Assembly: GCF_900105785.1 (NCBI RefSeq)
Contig: NZ_LT629799.1
Span: 2,852,001 to 2,916,000, forward strand
DNA from: Microlunatus sagamiharensis
GTDB lineage: Bacteria; Actinomycetota; Actinomycetes; Propionibacteriales; Propionibacteriaceae
Direction: 5' to 3'
Length of the DNA: 64,000 nt
In this document: positions 8,418 to 16,138 of the stretch, in pieces
Layout of the letters: each line of letters begins with the position of its first letter
Numbering within the stretch: the stretch's first letter is position 1
The notes under the pieces: generated by a model
What the model was told of the DNA's origin: nothing
Databases searched by the model: none
The model's input: the letters and a program-made list of their open reading frames with translations, nothing else
Made by a program: the position numbers and the translations under genes

Positions 8418-10019
8418 TCAGAGACCGGAGCGGCCTGCCGGCAGCGGCCCGTCGTTCAGCGGCGTGGTCTTGTCGACCTCGACCTGCTTGTTGACCGGGG
8501 TGTCGGGGTCGTCGCTCGCGGGCGCGGGCCCGTGGGCCTCGACCGACGGGTCGGCCGCGAGCTCGGCGATGTGGTCGCCGACGGCCTTGTCGATGCTGCG
8601 CCAGTAGTCGAAGACGCGCTCCTTGATGTCGGGGCGCACCGTCCCCAGCGTCGACGCGACCGTCTCGGCGAGCCGGTTCCGCTGGTCGGCGTCGAAGACC
8701 TGGTTGACCATCGCGTTGGCCTGGCTGAAGTCGTCGTCGTCCTCGCGCAGCGTGTAGGCCTGCCGCACGAACGCGCCGTCGGCCTCCCAGCCGGTGTCGG
8801 CGAAGAGGTCGTCCTTCACCTCGGGGCCGCCCACCGTGTTCGGGTAGTAGGTCGGCTGGCCGGGGTTGAAGTCGACGCGCATCGGCCCGTCGAACTCGTA
8901 GGTGTTGACCTCCACCTTCGGCCGGTTCACGGGCAGCTGGTGGTAGTTCGCGCCGATGCGGTGCCGGTGCGTGTCGGCGTAGGAGAAGACCCGGCCCAGC
9001 AGCATCTTGTCGGGGCTGAAGCCGATGCCCGGGACGAGCGCGCTGGGCTCGAAGGCCGCCTGCTCGATCTGGGCGAAGTGGTTCTCCGGGTTGCGGTTCA
9101 AGGTCATGCGACCGACCTCGATCTCCGGGTAGTCCCCGCGCGGCCAGACCTTCGTCAGGTCGAACGGGTTGATCCGGTAGGTCTTCGCGTCCTCGTACGG
9201 CATGACCTGGACCTTGAGCGTCCAGCTCGGGAAGTCCCCCGCGGCGATCGAGTCGAAGAGGTCGCGGCGGTGGGCGTCGGGGTCGGTCGCGGCGGTCTGC
9301 GCCCCCTCCTCGTTGGAGAGGTTCTCCACGCCCTGGTCGGAGTGGAAGTTGAACTTCACCCAGCTGCGCACGCCCTCGGCGTTCACCCACAGGTAGGTGT
9401 GCGAGCCGTAGCCCTGCATGTGCCGCCACGTCCGCGGGATACCGCGGTCGCCCATCAGGTAGGTGACCTGGTGCGCCGACTCGGGGCTGAGGGTCCAGAA
9501 GTCCCAGCGCATGTTCCAGTCCTGCAGACCCGAGTCGGGCTGGCGCTTCTGGGTGCGGATGAAGTGCGGGAACTTCATGGGGTCGCGGACGAAGAAGATC
9601 GGCGTGTTGTTGCCGACGAGGTCCCAGTTGCCCTCGCTCGTGTAGAACTTCAGCGAGAAGCCGCGGGGGTCGCGGACGGTGTCGGCCGAGCCGATCTCGC
9701 CGGCGACGGTCGAGAAGCGGGCCAGCATCTCGGTCTTGACGCCGGGCTGGAACATCGCGGCCTTCGTCAGGTGGCTCACGTCGGCCGTGGTCTCGAAGAC
9801 GCCGAACGCGCCGCCGCCCTTGGCGTGCACGACGCGCTCGGGGACCCGCTCACGGTCGAAGTGCGCCATCTGGTTGACGAAGTGGAAGTCGTGCAGCAGC
9901 AGCGGCCCGTCCGCGCCGACGGACAGCGAGAACTGGTCGCTGGGCGCGGGCGCCCCGGTGTCGGTGGTCGACACCTTCGCGTCCGGGCCGGTCGGCGGTG
10001 CCTGGAAGTCGGTGGTCAT
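8418..10019 (-). CDS. Monofunctional haem catalase
   Basis: Cytoplasmic catalase, 2 H2O2 to O2 and water, 533 residues, small-subunit type. The distal-side histidine is His65 in [12 protein letters not shown], the asparagine lies in [14 protein letters not shown] (about 137-138), and the proximal haem-ligand tyrosine is Tyr346 in [15 protein letters not shown]. An acidic, proline-rich tail of about 40 residues follows the conserved core. The ATG at 10019 was chosen because GGAGG precedes it at normal distance; upstream in-frame sequence is arginine/proline-rich and not conserved. Transcribed alone. The 167-base upstream gap carries one hairpin, and no obvious OxyR or Fur site was recognised. 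Confidence 0.95.
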   Translation of the reverse strand: MTTDFQAPPTGPDAKVSTTDTGAPAPSDQFSLSVGADGPLLLHDFHFVNQMAHFDRERVPERVVHAKGGGAFGVFETTADVSHLTKAAMFQPGVKTEMLARFSTVAGEIGSADTVRDPRGFSLKFYTSEGNWDLVGNNTPIFFVRDPMKFPHFIRTQKRQPDSGLQDWNMRWDFWTLSPESAHQVTYLMGDRGIPRTWRHMQGYGSHTYLWVNAEGVRSWVKFNFHSDQGVENLSNEEGAQTAATDPDAHRRDLFDSIAAGDFPSWTLKVQVMPYEDAKTYRINPFDLTKVWPRGDYPEIEVGRMTLNRNPENHFAQIEQAAFEPSALVPGIGFSPDKMLLGRVFSYADTHRHRIGANYHQLPVNRPKVEVNTYEFDGPMRVDFNPGQPTYYPNTVGGPEVKDDLFADTGWEADGAFVRQAYTLREDDDDFSQANAMVNQVFDADQRNRLAETVASTLGTVRPDIKERVFDYWRSIDKAVGDHIAELAADPSVEAHGPAPASDDPDTPVNKQVEVDKTTPLNDGPLPAGRSGL

Positions 10020-10068
10020 AGGGGGTCCTCCGTCGGGCGCGGGTGCAGCCCCGCCAAGGGGCGGGTCG

Positions 10069-10092
10069 GAGGCGGCGGGCCCACGCCGCCTC
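10069..10092 (-). terminator. Hairpin between the 57-residue protein gene and catalase
   Basis: GAGGCGGCG (10069-10077) and CGCCGCCTC (10084-10092) around a six-base loop. It may terminate the small gene at 10188 or fold in the catalase leader. Confidence 0.45.
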
Positions 10093-10187
10093 ACCCCATG
10101 CTTACCCCGCCGAGCTGGGCGGAACCTGTACGGGTCCAGCGGGCCGGGACCGCGTACGGGCGCCTGCCCGGCGACCGCGCGCCCGGG

Positions 10188-10361
10188 TCAGTCGTCGTCC
10201 CAGGAGTCGGCGGCCTCGTTGCGCTGCTGGACCTTGTCCAGCGCACGCTCGGCGTCCTCCCGCGTGGGGTAGGGCCCGAGCCGGTCGGCCGCCTTGCCGG
10301 CCTTGCTGTCCTGCACCGCCTGCTTGGTCTCGAGGTCGAACCACCAGTCGCCGTCGGCCAT
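10188..10361 (-). CDS. Conserved 57-residue protein adjacent to map
   Basis: A very small acidic protein (57 residues) with two parts. The N-terminal DWWFDLETKQAV looks like a short beta hairpin, and the following GPYPTREDAERALDKVQQRNEA resembles the strand-helix of an SPOR-like half domain. It ends in WDDD. I recall similar proteins (W-x-F-x-L ... GPY-x-(T/S)-x-(E/D)-E-A ... W) encoded next to the extended methionine aminopeptidase gene in several actinobacteria; function unknown. The ATG has a strong GAGGAGGAG ribosome site. It is divergent from map, whose start is 90 bases away. Confidence 0.75.
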   Translation of the reverse strand: MADGDWWFDLETKQAVQDSKAGKAADRLGPYPTREDAERALDKVQQRNEAADSWDDD

Positions 10362-10439
10362 GTCCGTCTCCTCCTCGCCCGGGCGGCCGTCCACCGCCTC
10401 GAGGGCCGACGCTACCGACCCGCCTCCGGGCGCCGCACG

Positions 10440-10445
10440 TAGCAT
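10440..10445 (+). promoter_or_regulatory. -10 box of a probable leaderless promoter (map)
   Basis: TAGCAT followed by six bases and the GTG at 10452; no Shine-Dalgarno. Confidence 0.5.
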
Positions 10446-10451
10446 CGGGCC

Positions 10452-11303
10452 GTGCCGACCGCCGTCCTGCCCGCCCCGGTCTCGCCGGTGCGAAGCGTGC
10501 CCAGCAGCATCCCGCGGCCGGAGTACGTGGGCCACGACGGCCCGCGGCGCTACGAGGGCCCGGACGTCCAGACGCCCGAGACGATCGAGCGGATGCGCGT
10601 CGCCGGGCGCATCGCCGCGCAGGCGATGGAGGCGGCCGCGGCGGCGATCGCGCCGGGCGTGACGACGGACGAGCTCGACGCCGTCGTGCACGCGTTCATC
10701 CTCGACCACGGCGCGTACCCCTCCACGCTCGGCTACCGGGGCTTCCCCAAGTCCTGCTGCACCTCGGTCAACGAGGTCATCTGCCACGGCATCCCCGACG
10801 CCCGCCCGCTCGAGGACGGCGACCTGGTCAAGATCGACGTGACCGCGTACAAGGACGGCGTCCACGGCGACAACTGCGCCACCTACTTCTGCGGCGACGT
10901 CGACGAGGACGCCCGGCTGCTCACCGAGCGCACCCGCGAGGCGCTCGCCCGGGCTATCAAGGCCGTGCGCCCCGGACGGCAGGTCAACGTCCTGGGCCGG
11001 GTCGTGGAGACGTACGCGAAGCGCTTCGGCTACGGGGTCGTCCGCGAGTACACCGGCCACGGCGTGCACTCGACCTTCCACTCGGGCCTGGTGATCCCGC
11101 ACTACGACGAGCCGCGCTACGACACGGTGATCGAGCCGGGGATGACCTTCACCATCGAGCCGATGCTCACCCTCGGCAGCGGCGACAACTACATGTGGGA
11201 CGACGACTGGACCGTGCTGACCAGCGACGGCAGCCGCTGCGCGCAGTTCGAGCACACCCTCGTCGTCACCGACACCGGCGCCGAGGTGCTGACGCTCCCC
11301 TGA
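10452..11303 (+). CDS. map: Type I methionine aminopeptidase
   Basis: Removes the initiator methionine from nascent proteins in the cytoplasm; 283 residues. The five metal ligands are visible: Asp129 (LVKIDVTAY), Asp140 ([10 protein letters not shown]), His203 (GHGVHSTFH), Glu236 (TIEPMLT) and Glu267 (QFEHTL). His112 in VICHGIPD is the substrate-binding histidine. An N-terminal extension of about 40 residues with a PxxP-containing segment ([17 protein letters not shown]) precedes the catalytic core, as in the actinobacterial type Ic enzyme (M. tuberculosis MapB). The start is fixed by the TAGCAT-N6-GTG arrangement. Confidence 0.94.
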   Translation: MPTAVLPAPVSPVRSVPSSIPRPEYVGHDGPRRYEGPDVQTPETIERMRVAGRIAAQAMEAAAAAIAPGVTTDELDAVVHAFILDHGAYPSTLGYRGFPKSCCTSVNEVICHGIPDARPLEDGDLVKIDVTAYKDGVHGDNCATYFCGDVDEDARLLTERTREALARAIKAVRPGRQVNVLGRVVETYAKRFGYGVVREYTGHGVHSTFHSGLVIPHYDEPRYDTVIEPGMTFTIEPMLTLGSGDNYMWDDDWTVLTSDGSRCAQFEHTLVVTDTGAEVLTLP

Positions 11304-11407
11304 CCTGTCCCGGTCGGCGGTCCGGCACCGGCTGAGAGCGCACCGAGAAGTTGACGAGTGGACGACCCCGGGCCGGTCTGTCGCGCGCGACCGAGTCATG
11401 ATGGTGG

Positions 11408-11428
11408 AGGACCGGGACGACCGGTCCT
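11408..11428. promoter_or_regulatory. Inverted repeat in the leader of the hydrolase gene
   Basis: AGGACCGG (11408-11415) and CCGGTCCT (11421-11428) around a five-base centre, about 28 bases before the ATG. A TTGACG at 11351-11356 may be the -35 of the promoter. Operator or leader hairpin; role not known. Confidence 0.35.
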
Positions 11429-11455
11429 GACGCTCGACTCGGAAGGACACCTGAC

Positions 11456-12304
11456 ATGACTGAGGTCACCGCCAACTCCGGCCTGCTCGGCAAGGTCGAC
11501 CTGCACGTCGAGGACAGCGGCGGCACCGGCCGCCCCGTCGTCCTCATCCACGGCTGGCCGCTCTCGGGCGCGTCCTGGAGCGAGCAGACGGGTGCGCTCA
11601 GCGCGGCCGGGTACCGCGTGGTCGCGTACGACCGCCGCGGCTTCGGGCAGAGCGACAAGCCCAAGGGCATCGGGCACGCCGGCTACGACTACGACACCCT
11701 GGCCGAGGACCTGCACAACCTGCTCGTCGAGCTCGACCTCAACGACGTCACGCTCGTCGGCTTCTCCATGGGCGGCGGCGAGGTCGCGCGCTACGCGAGC
11801 AAGTTCGACCTGGAGCGCGTGCACAGCGTCGTCTTCGCCGCGGCTGTGCCGCCCTTCCTCGCCAAGAGCGACGACAACCCCGAGGGCCCGCTCGACCAGG
11901 CCACCGCGGACTCGTTCGAGTCGGGCCTGAAGGACGACCGCGACGCCTTCTTCGACCAGTTCACGACGAACTTCTTCTCGGCCAACGGCGAGCTCAAGGT
12001 CACCGAGGCGCAGCGCCTCGAGGCCAAGGCCCTCGCCCAGCAGTCCGACCAGCGCGCCGCGCTCGGGTGCCTGAACTCGTTCGGCACCACCGACTTCCGC
12101 GAGGACCTCAAGAGCGTGAACGTCCCGACGCTCGTCATCCACGGGGACGCCGACGGCATCGTGCCCTTCGAGGGCTCGGGCAAGCGGACCCACGAGGCGG
12201 TCCCGGCCTCCGAGCTCGTCCTCGTCAAGGACGCGCCGCACGGCTTCAACGTGAGCCACGCCGACGAGTTCAACGCGGCGCTGATCGCCTTCCTCGCCAA
12301 GTAG
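11456..12304 (+). CDS. Alpha/beta hydrolase, cofactor-free haloperoxidase-like esterase
   Basis: A 282-residue alpha/beta hydrolase without signal peptide. The oxyanion-hole segment is LIHGWPLSG (29-37), the nucleophile is Ser104 in VGFSMGGGE, the acid is probably Asp233 in HGDADGIVP and the base is His262 in DAPHGFNVSH. This pattern belongs to the non-haem chloroperoxidase/arylesterase family, whose members hydrolyse esters and can form peracids with H2O2 in vitro; the physiological substrate is unknown. GGAAGGA stands nine bases before the ATG. It is monocistronic: an inverted-repeat hairpin follows before rnpB. Confidence 0.88.
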   Translation: MTEVTANSGLLGKVDLHVEDSGGTGRPVVLIHGWPLSGASWSEQTGALSAAGYRVVAYDRRGFGQSDKPKGIGHAGYDYDTLAEDLHNLLVELDLNDVTLVGFSMGGGEVARYASKFDLERVHSVVFAAAVPPFLAKSDDNPEGPLDQATADSFESGLKDDRDAFFDQFTTNFFSANGELKVTEAQRLEAKALAQQSDQRAALGCLNSFGTTDFREDLKSVNVPTLVIHGDADGIVPFEGSGKRTHEAVPASELVLVKDAPHGFNVSHADEFNAALIAFLAK

Positions 12305-12336
12305 CCCCTCGCCCCTCGCCCGGGGCTCCAGCAGGT

Positions 12337-12401
12337 GCGCGAACCGCTGACGGACGACCGCCCGACCACCCGGTTCGGTGTCGACCGTCAGCGGTTCGCG
12401 C
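12337..12401. terminator. Long inverted repeat between hydrolase gene and rnpB
   Basis: A perfect 17-base inverted repeat: GCGCGAACCGCTGACGG at 12337-12353 and its complement at 12385-12401, with a 31-base loop. It probably terminates the hydrolase transcript, though the large loop is unusual for a terminator. Confidence 0.5.
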
Positions 12402-12432
12402 GTGAGGGGGCGGCGGCACTACCCTTCTCGCC

Positions 12433-12839
12433 GGGACGAGTCGGTCAGGCGGCCGCGGCGTACGCCCTCGGGCACGCGTCGAGGAAAGTCCGGACTCCTC
12501 AGAGCACGGTGGTGGGTAACGCCCACCCGGGGTGACCCGCGGGACAGTGCCACAGAAAGCAGACCGCCCGTCGGCCTCGGCCGGCGGGTAAGGGTGAAAC
12601 GGTGGTGCAAGAGACCACCAGCACCCCTGGTGACAGGGGTGGCTCGGCAAACCCCACCGGGAGCAAGACCAAGAAGGCGCCCTCCTGCGAAGGAGGACGC
12701 CGCGGGAGCGTTCGAGGGCTGCTCGCCCGAGCTCCCGGGTAGGTCGCACCAGGCCGCTGGCAACAGCGGTCGCAGATGGATGGCCGCCCCCTCCGCCTCG
12801 GCGGAGGGACAGAATCCGGCTTACCGACCGGCTCGTCCC
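12433..12839 (+). ncRNA. rnpB: RNase P RNA (bacterial class A)
   Basis: The catalytic RNA of RNase P, which matures the 5' ends of tRNAs. The closing helix P1 is GGGACGAGTCGGTC (12433-12446) paired with GACCGGCTCGTCCC (12826-12839). Conserved core elements are present in order: GAGGAAAGTCCGGACTCC (12480-12498 region), CACAGAAAGCAGACCGCC, GGTAAGGGTGAAACGGTG, the AGAGACCACCAGC segment and, near the 3' end, ACAGAATCCGGCTTACCG (about 12810-12827). Total length of about 407 bases suits an actinobacterial class A RNA. Ends are set from P1 pairing and could be off by a few bases. A strong hairpin terminator lies 74 bases downstream. Confidence 0.95.
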
Positions 12840-13160
12840 CTCTTCACCGCGGCAGGACGGTGGCGGACGTCGCGACGACGCTCGATCAGGTCGGCGGCTC
12901 CGGGGCCGTGAGGAGCGGCGAGAGGATGCTCGGGGGGTCATCCCCTCGCCGCTCTCGAGGGACCCTACGGGATTTTGTCGCCCTTCGTTGCAATCGTGCG
13001 ACATCCGTTGTCGGACATGTCCCGGAGCGGCTGCGGCCGGCGAGGGCCGCCTGCAGGTGGCTGACGTGGTCAGCGCACCTAGCCGGGATGCGCGTGCCGC
13101 GGCGGTCGGGGGACCACAGGCACGCGCACCGGGTCGGACCTCCGTCTCCGGCGACATCGC
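12840..13160. other. Intergenic region rnpB-aroQ
   Basis: No coding sequence seen. It holds the rnpB terminator and, at about 12971-13025, a comparatively AT-rich stretch with TTGTCG twice and a TGTCGC...GCGACA dyad that may be a regulator site. The remainder shows nothing recognisable up to the aroQ -10 box. Confidence 0.5.
12913..12954 (+). terminator. rnpB terminator hairpin
   Basis: GAGCGGCGAGAGGATG (12913-12928) pairs with CATCCCCTCGCCGCTC (12939-12954), sixteen pairs with one A-C mismatch and a ten-base G-rich loop. Confidence 0.7.
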
Positions 13161-13166
13161 TAGCGT
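13161..13166 (+). promoter_or_regulatory. -10 box of a probable leaderless promoter (aroQ)
   Basis: TAGCGT, six bases (GGACCC), GTG at 13173. It is almost identical to the box before the gene at 621 (TAGCGTGAACCC). Confidence 0.5.
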
Positions 13167-13172
13167 GGACCC

Positions 13173-13619
13173 GTGCCCCGGCTGCTGCTGCTCAACGGAC
13201 CGAACCTCAACCTGCTCGGCACCCGGGAGCCCGCGGTGTACGGGTCGGCGACGCTGGCCGACGTCGAGGAGCTCGTCCGCCGCACCGCCGAGGAGGCCGG
13301 GCTCGAGCTGCGGGCCGTGCAGAGCAACTCCGAGGGCGCGCTCGTCGACGCGGTCCAGGCCGCGCGCGAGGACTGCGCGGGCCTCGTCGTCAACGCCGGG
13401 GCGTACACGCACACCTCCGTGGCCCTGCGCGACGCGCTCTCGGGCGTGGCGCTGCCCTTCGTGGAGGTGCACATCAGCAACGTGCACGCGCGCGAGGAGT
13501 TCCGTCACCACTCCTACCTCGCGCCGATCGCCAGCGCGGTGATCGTCGGCGCCGGGATCCAGGGGTACGCGTTCGCCGTGCAGCGGCTGGCCACGCTGCT
13601 CGCGCCCGCCGACGGCTGA
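13173..13619 (+). CDS. aroQ: Type II 3-dehydroquinate dehydratase
   Basis: Third step of the shikimate pathway: 3-dehydroquinate to 3-dehydroshikimate, cytoplasmic, normally a dodecamer of about 145-residue subunits (here 148). The N-terminal [17 protein letters not shown] contains the active-site Arg18 and is followed by the catalytic Tyr23. [10 protein letters not shown] and [19 protein letters not shown] line the active site, and the catalytic His100 is in [16 protein letters not shown]. Not clustered with other aro genes; transcribed from its own apparently leaderless promoter. Confidence 0.95.
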   Translation: MPRLLLLNGPNLNLLGTREPAVYGSATLADVEELVRRTAEEAGLELRAVQSNSEGALVDAVQAAREDCAGLVVNAGAYTHTSVALRDALSGVALPFVEVHISNVHAREEFRHHSYLAPIASAVIVGAGIQGYAFAVQRLATLLAPADG

Positions 13620-13678
13620 GCGCGTCGAGCGGGTCCGCCCGATCCGGCGGAACGGTTCCGTCGGGTCGCCTCCCGTCC

Positions 13679-13684
13679 TACCGT
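13679..13684 (+). promoter_or_regulatory. -10 box of a probable leaderless promoter
   Basis: TACCGT, six bases, GTG at 13691 of the small membrane-protein gene. Confidence 0.45.
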
Positions 13685-13690
13685 GGACCG

Positions 13691-13938
13691 GTGAGCAGCT
13701 CCGTCGTGCAGGGCCGGACCTGGCGCCCGCGCTGGCCCACGACCCTGGTGCTCGTCAGCGCCGTGGTCGTCGTCTGCACGATGCTCGTCTCGACCACCGC
13801 CCTGCTGCCCATGGGCGTCACCACCGCCCTCGCGGTGGCCGGCGGGACCGGCTTCGTGCTCGGCGTCTCGGCGTCTCGGCGAGCATCAGCGCCTTCCTCG
13901 ACCGCGACGCGAACGCGGACTCCGACTTCTGGCGCTGA
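13691..13938 (+). pseudogene. Small membrane protein gene, frameshifted by an 8-bp tandem duplication
   Basis: The first 57 codons read a basic N-terminus and two hydrophobic helices (about residues 18-37 and 42-56). At 13862-13877 the octamer GGCGTCTC occurs twice in tandem. Removing one copy restores a frame that continues ASISAFLDRDANADSDFWR and stops at TGA 13936-13938, giving a plausible 79-residue protein. As written, the frame instead runs on as an arginine-rich tail to 14173, antisense to the ATP-grasp gene. I interpret this as a recent inactivating (or phase-variable) duplication, or a sequencing error. Function unknown; probably a two-helix membrane protein. Confidence 0.6.
13862..13877 (+). 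repeat. 8-bp tandem duplication (GGCGTCTC)2
   Basis: Two direct octamer copies, followed by a partial third (GGCG). It causes the frameshift in the small membrane-protein gene. Confidence 0.8.
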
Positions 13939-13976
13939 CGCTCCTCCAGGCGCTCGGGGGCGGCCGAGGTTCGCGG

Positions 13977-13999
13977 CCCTTCGACAGGCTCAGGGATCG
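13977..13999 (+). repeat. Dispersed CTCAGG repeat, copy 1
   Basis: Core CCCTTCGACAGGCTCAGG followed by GATCG. Identical over 23 bases to the copy at 14021, which lies downstream of the ATP-grasp gene. Confidence 0.8.
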
Positions 14000-14020
14000 G
14001 GGACGGTTCCGCGACCGGCG

Positions 14021-14043
14021 CCCTTCGACAGGCTCAGGGATCG
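14021..14043 (+). repeat. Dispersed CTCAGG repeat, copy 2
   Basis: Second identical copy, 21 bases after copy 1. Its half-palindromic CCCTT..CTCAGGG ends suggest a small mobile palindromic element. Confidence 0.8.
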
Positions 14044-14079
14044 TGAACGGCTCGGCGACCCCGTACGCCGAGGGCCGGG

Positions 14080-15318
14080 TCAGGCCTTCGTCGGGCGCGC
14101 CTGGTCGCGGGACCAGAGGTCGATCAGGCCGTGGAAGTGGGCCAGGAACGCGTCGTGCTCGTGCGGCGGGTAGGTCGCGCGGACGGTGTCGAGGAGCATC
14201 CGGTCGAAGGCCGGTGACGTCACCCAGTCGTGGACCTGCTCGTCGAGGTGCGGCAGGTTCTCGCTGCACCAGTCGCCGTAGCGCTCCGTCTCGAAGTAGC
14301 GGTCGGCGATCGCGAGGTAGGCGTCGATCTTCTCGGTGTAGGAGCGGTCCGGGTCGTCGGCGACGGCGAAGTACTCGCTCGTGCTCAGGTCGACCCCGGC
14401 CTTGCGCCCGGTGACCAGGCAGTAGACCGACCAGCGCACCAGGGCGCTGATCGCCCACGGGAAGTAGTAGTGCAGCGAGGTCACGGCCACGTCGGGGCAG
14501 GCGTTGGCGTAGTCGATCGGGTAGACCTCGTCGCCCGCCACGAGCATCTCCGCGGAGTTGAACTCCCAGCCGAAGAACGCGTTGACGATGCGGCTGATCG
14601 CCACCGCCTCGTGCCCGGCCTGCGGGGACAGGAAGTCGTGGCTGACGGCGTACCGCTGGTGCATCGGCTGGTCGGGCCGGAAGTCCATGACCATCGTCTC
14701 GGCCCCGATCGACAGGGCGCGGGCGAACTTGTCGTAGTCCACGGTCGCCTGCAGGTGCATGAGCATCTCGCCCGAGGCGTCGTAGCTGCGGTGCAGGTCG
14801 TCGGGGTTCTCGATGCGGGAGACCCCGCGCCACCCGCCGCCGTCGAACGGCTTCATGTAGAGCGGGTAGCCGACCTCCTCGGCCAGCGCGTCGAGGTCGA
14901 AGGCCTGGTTGTACTTGGCCGAGGTGTAGGCCCAGCGCACGTTGTCGACCGGGTTCTTGTAGGGCACGAGCACCGTCTTCGGCACCTTGAGCCCGAGGCG
15001 CAGCATCGCGCAGTAGGCGCTGTGCTTCTCCATCGACTGGAACGTGAACGGGCTGTTGAGCAGGTAGGTCCCGTTGACCAGCGCGGCCTTCTTGAGCCAC
15101 TCGCGCGGGTGGTAGTACCAGTACGCGAGCCGGTCGATGACCAGGCCGCTGCGCACCGGGTCGGTGAGGTCGAAGGGCTCGATGGTGAGCCGTTCGCTGC
15201 TGAAGGTGTGCTCCTGCCCGCCGCTGCGGAGGGTACCGACCCCCGCGAGAATGCCCTCGAAGGCGGTCGGCCAGTCCTCCTCGGCCCCCAGCAGCAGCCC
15301 GATCAGGTGCGACGTCAC
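14080..15318 (-). CDS. ATP-grasp domain protein (putative carboxylate-amine ligase)
   Basis: A 412-residue ATP-grasp enzyme of unknown substrate. The pre-domain covers 1-100 (including SERLTIEPFDLTDP). The ATP-grasp fold follows with the ATP-binding lysine in YMKPFDGGGWRGVSRIE (Lys156 and the glycine-rich loop 159-165). A hydrophobic strand at 206-212 precedes the Mg-binding region FNSAEMLV...YPIDYANACPD (Glu257, Asp269, Asn272). ATP-grasp enzymes join a carboxylate to an amine or thiol via an acyl-phosphate, so it may make an amide or ester-precursor bond. It is the last gene of a unit with two esterases, 70 bases after the stop of the second. TAGTCA seven bases before the GTG start may be a secondary promoter. 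I recall no characterised homologue. Confidence 0.75.
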   Translation of the reverse strand: MTSHLIGLLLGAEEDWPTAFEGILAGVGTLRSGGQEHTFSSERLTIEPFDLTDPVRSGLVIDRLAYWYYHPREWLKKAALVNGTYLLNSPFTFQSMEKHSAYCAMLRLGLKVPKTVLVPYKNPVDNVRWAYTSAKYNQAFDLDALAEEVGYPLYMKPFDGGGWRGVSRIENPDDLHRSYDASGEMLMHLQATVDYDKFARALSIGAETMVMDFRPDQPMHQRYAVSHDFLSPQAGHEAVAISRIVNAFFGWEFNSAEMLVAGDEVYPIDYANACPDVAVTSLHYYFPWAISALVRWSVYCLVTGRKAGVDLSTSEYFAVADDPDRSYTEKIDAYLAIADRYFETERYGDWCSENLPHLDEQVHDWVTSPAFDRMLLDTVRATYPPHEHDAFLAHFHGLIDLWSRDQARPTKA

Positions 15319-15388
15319 GTCCCCATGACTAGCAGGGCATGGGCCTGCGTGGGGAGCCCCGGCCCTCGCGTCTCAACGGGCAGGTGCG

Positions 15389-16138
15389 TCAGCAGAAGCG
15401 CGGCAGGTGGTGGGCGATCTGGCGCTGCCACCACACCCAGTCGTGCGAGACGTCGGTGCCCCACAGGTCGAGCTCGCAGTCGATGCCGCGCTCCTGGAGC
15501 AGGCCGGCCATGCGCCGCGTCTGCGGCAGCGAACCCGTCGGGTGCGTCTCCCAGGCGCCCTGGCCGACGACGAGGACGACCTCGAGCCGGCTCCGCAGCC
15601 AGTCGAGGTGCTCCCCGTGCAGCCCGGGCACGTAGTCGGAGGGGTTCGTGAGGTACGCGGCCTCGCCGCGCTCGCCCCACGCCCGCCAGGTCGACGGGTC
15701 GTAGTTGCCGGACAGCCCGATGACGACTCCGAAGAGGTCCGCGCGGCTCAGCCCGAGCTGGAGGGCGTGGTAGGCGCCGAGCGAGCAGCCGGTGACGACG
15801 GCGTCGGCGGCACCCGGGGTGTCACGCCCGATGAACGGCACCACCTGGTCGGTGACCCACGACGCGTACGGGGCGTGGCGCCGGGCCCGCTCCTCGCCGC
15901 TGATCCACGGGTCGGACCAGCTGACCTCGTCGAAGGAGTCGACGCAGTAGAGCTTGACGCGCCCCTCGTCGAGCAGCGGCCGCAGGGCGTCCACCATCCC
16001 GTTGGCCTCGTAGTCCCAGGCCCGCCCGCGCTCGCTGGGGAAGACGACCACCGGGCGGCCCCAGTGGCCGTAGCGGATCACGGTGCCCGGCCGCGGCAGC
16101 CCGGGGGCGTCGAGCTCGACCTGCACGCGTTCGGTCAC
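15389..16138 (-). CDS. Esterase family protein (COG4947-like)
   Basis: A 249-residue alpha/beta-hydrolase-fold esterase, cytoplasmic by sequence. The strand VVVFPSERGRAWDYEANGM leads into the oxyanion region. The nucleophile is Ser119 in VVTGCSLGAYHA, with the downstream VIGLSGNYDP strand typical of this family, and the base is probably His232 in DVSHDWVWWQRQ. The GTG start overlaps the stop of the enterochelin-esterase-like gene by four bases (GTGA), so the two are translationally coupled. The cysteine before the nucleophile (GCSLGA) and the tryptophan-rich C-terminus match the COG4947 group. Substrate unknown. Confidence 0.8.
   Translation of the reverse strand: MTERVQVELDAPGLPRPGTVIRYGHWGRPVVVFPSERGRAWDYEANGMVDALRPLLDEGRVKLYCVDSFDEVSWSDPWISGEERARRHAPYASWVTDQVVPFIGRDTPGAADAVVTGCSLGAYHALQLGLSRADLFGVVIGLSGNYDPSTWRAWGERGEAAYLTNPSDYVPGLHGEHLDWLRSRLEVVLVVGQGAWETHPTGSLPQTRRMAGLLQERGIDCELDLWGTDVSHDWVWWQRQIAHHLPRFC

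Noticed and set aside
10020-10187. Small gene upstream of catalase on either strand
   Set aside because: Open frames here are short, lack ribosome sites and have no protein-like composition; the gap contains a hairpin and presumably the catalase promoter.
14043-14173. Extension of the small membrane protein to 14173
   Set aside because: The tail includes the dispersed repeat and antisense sequence of the ATP-grasp gene; it is better explained by the 8-bp duplication frameshift.
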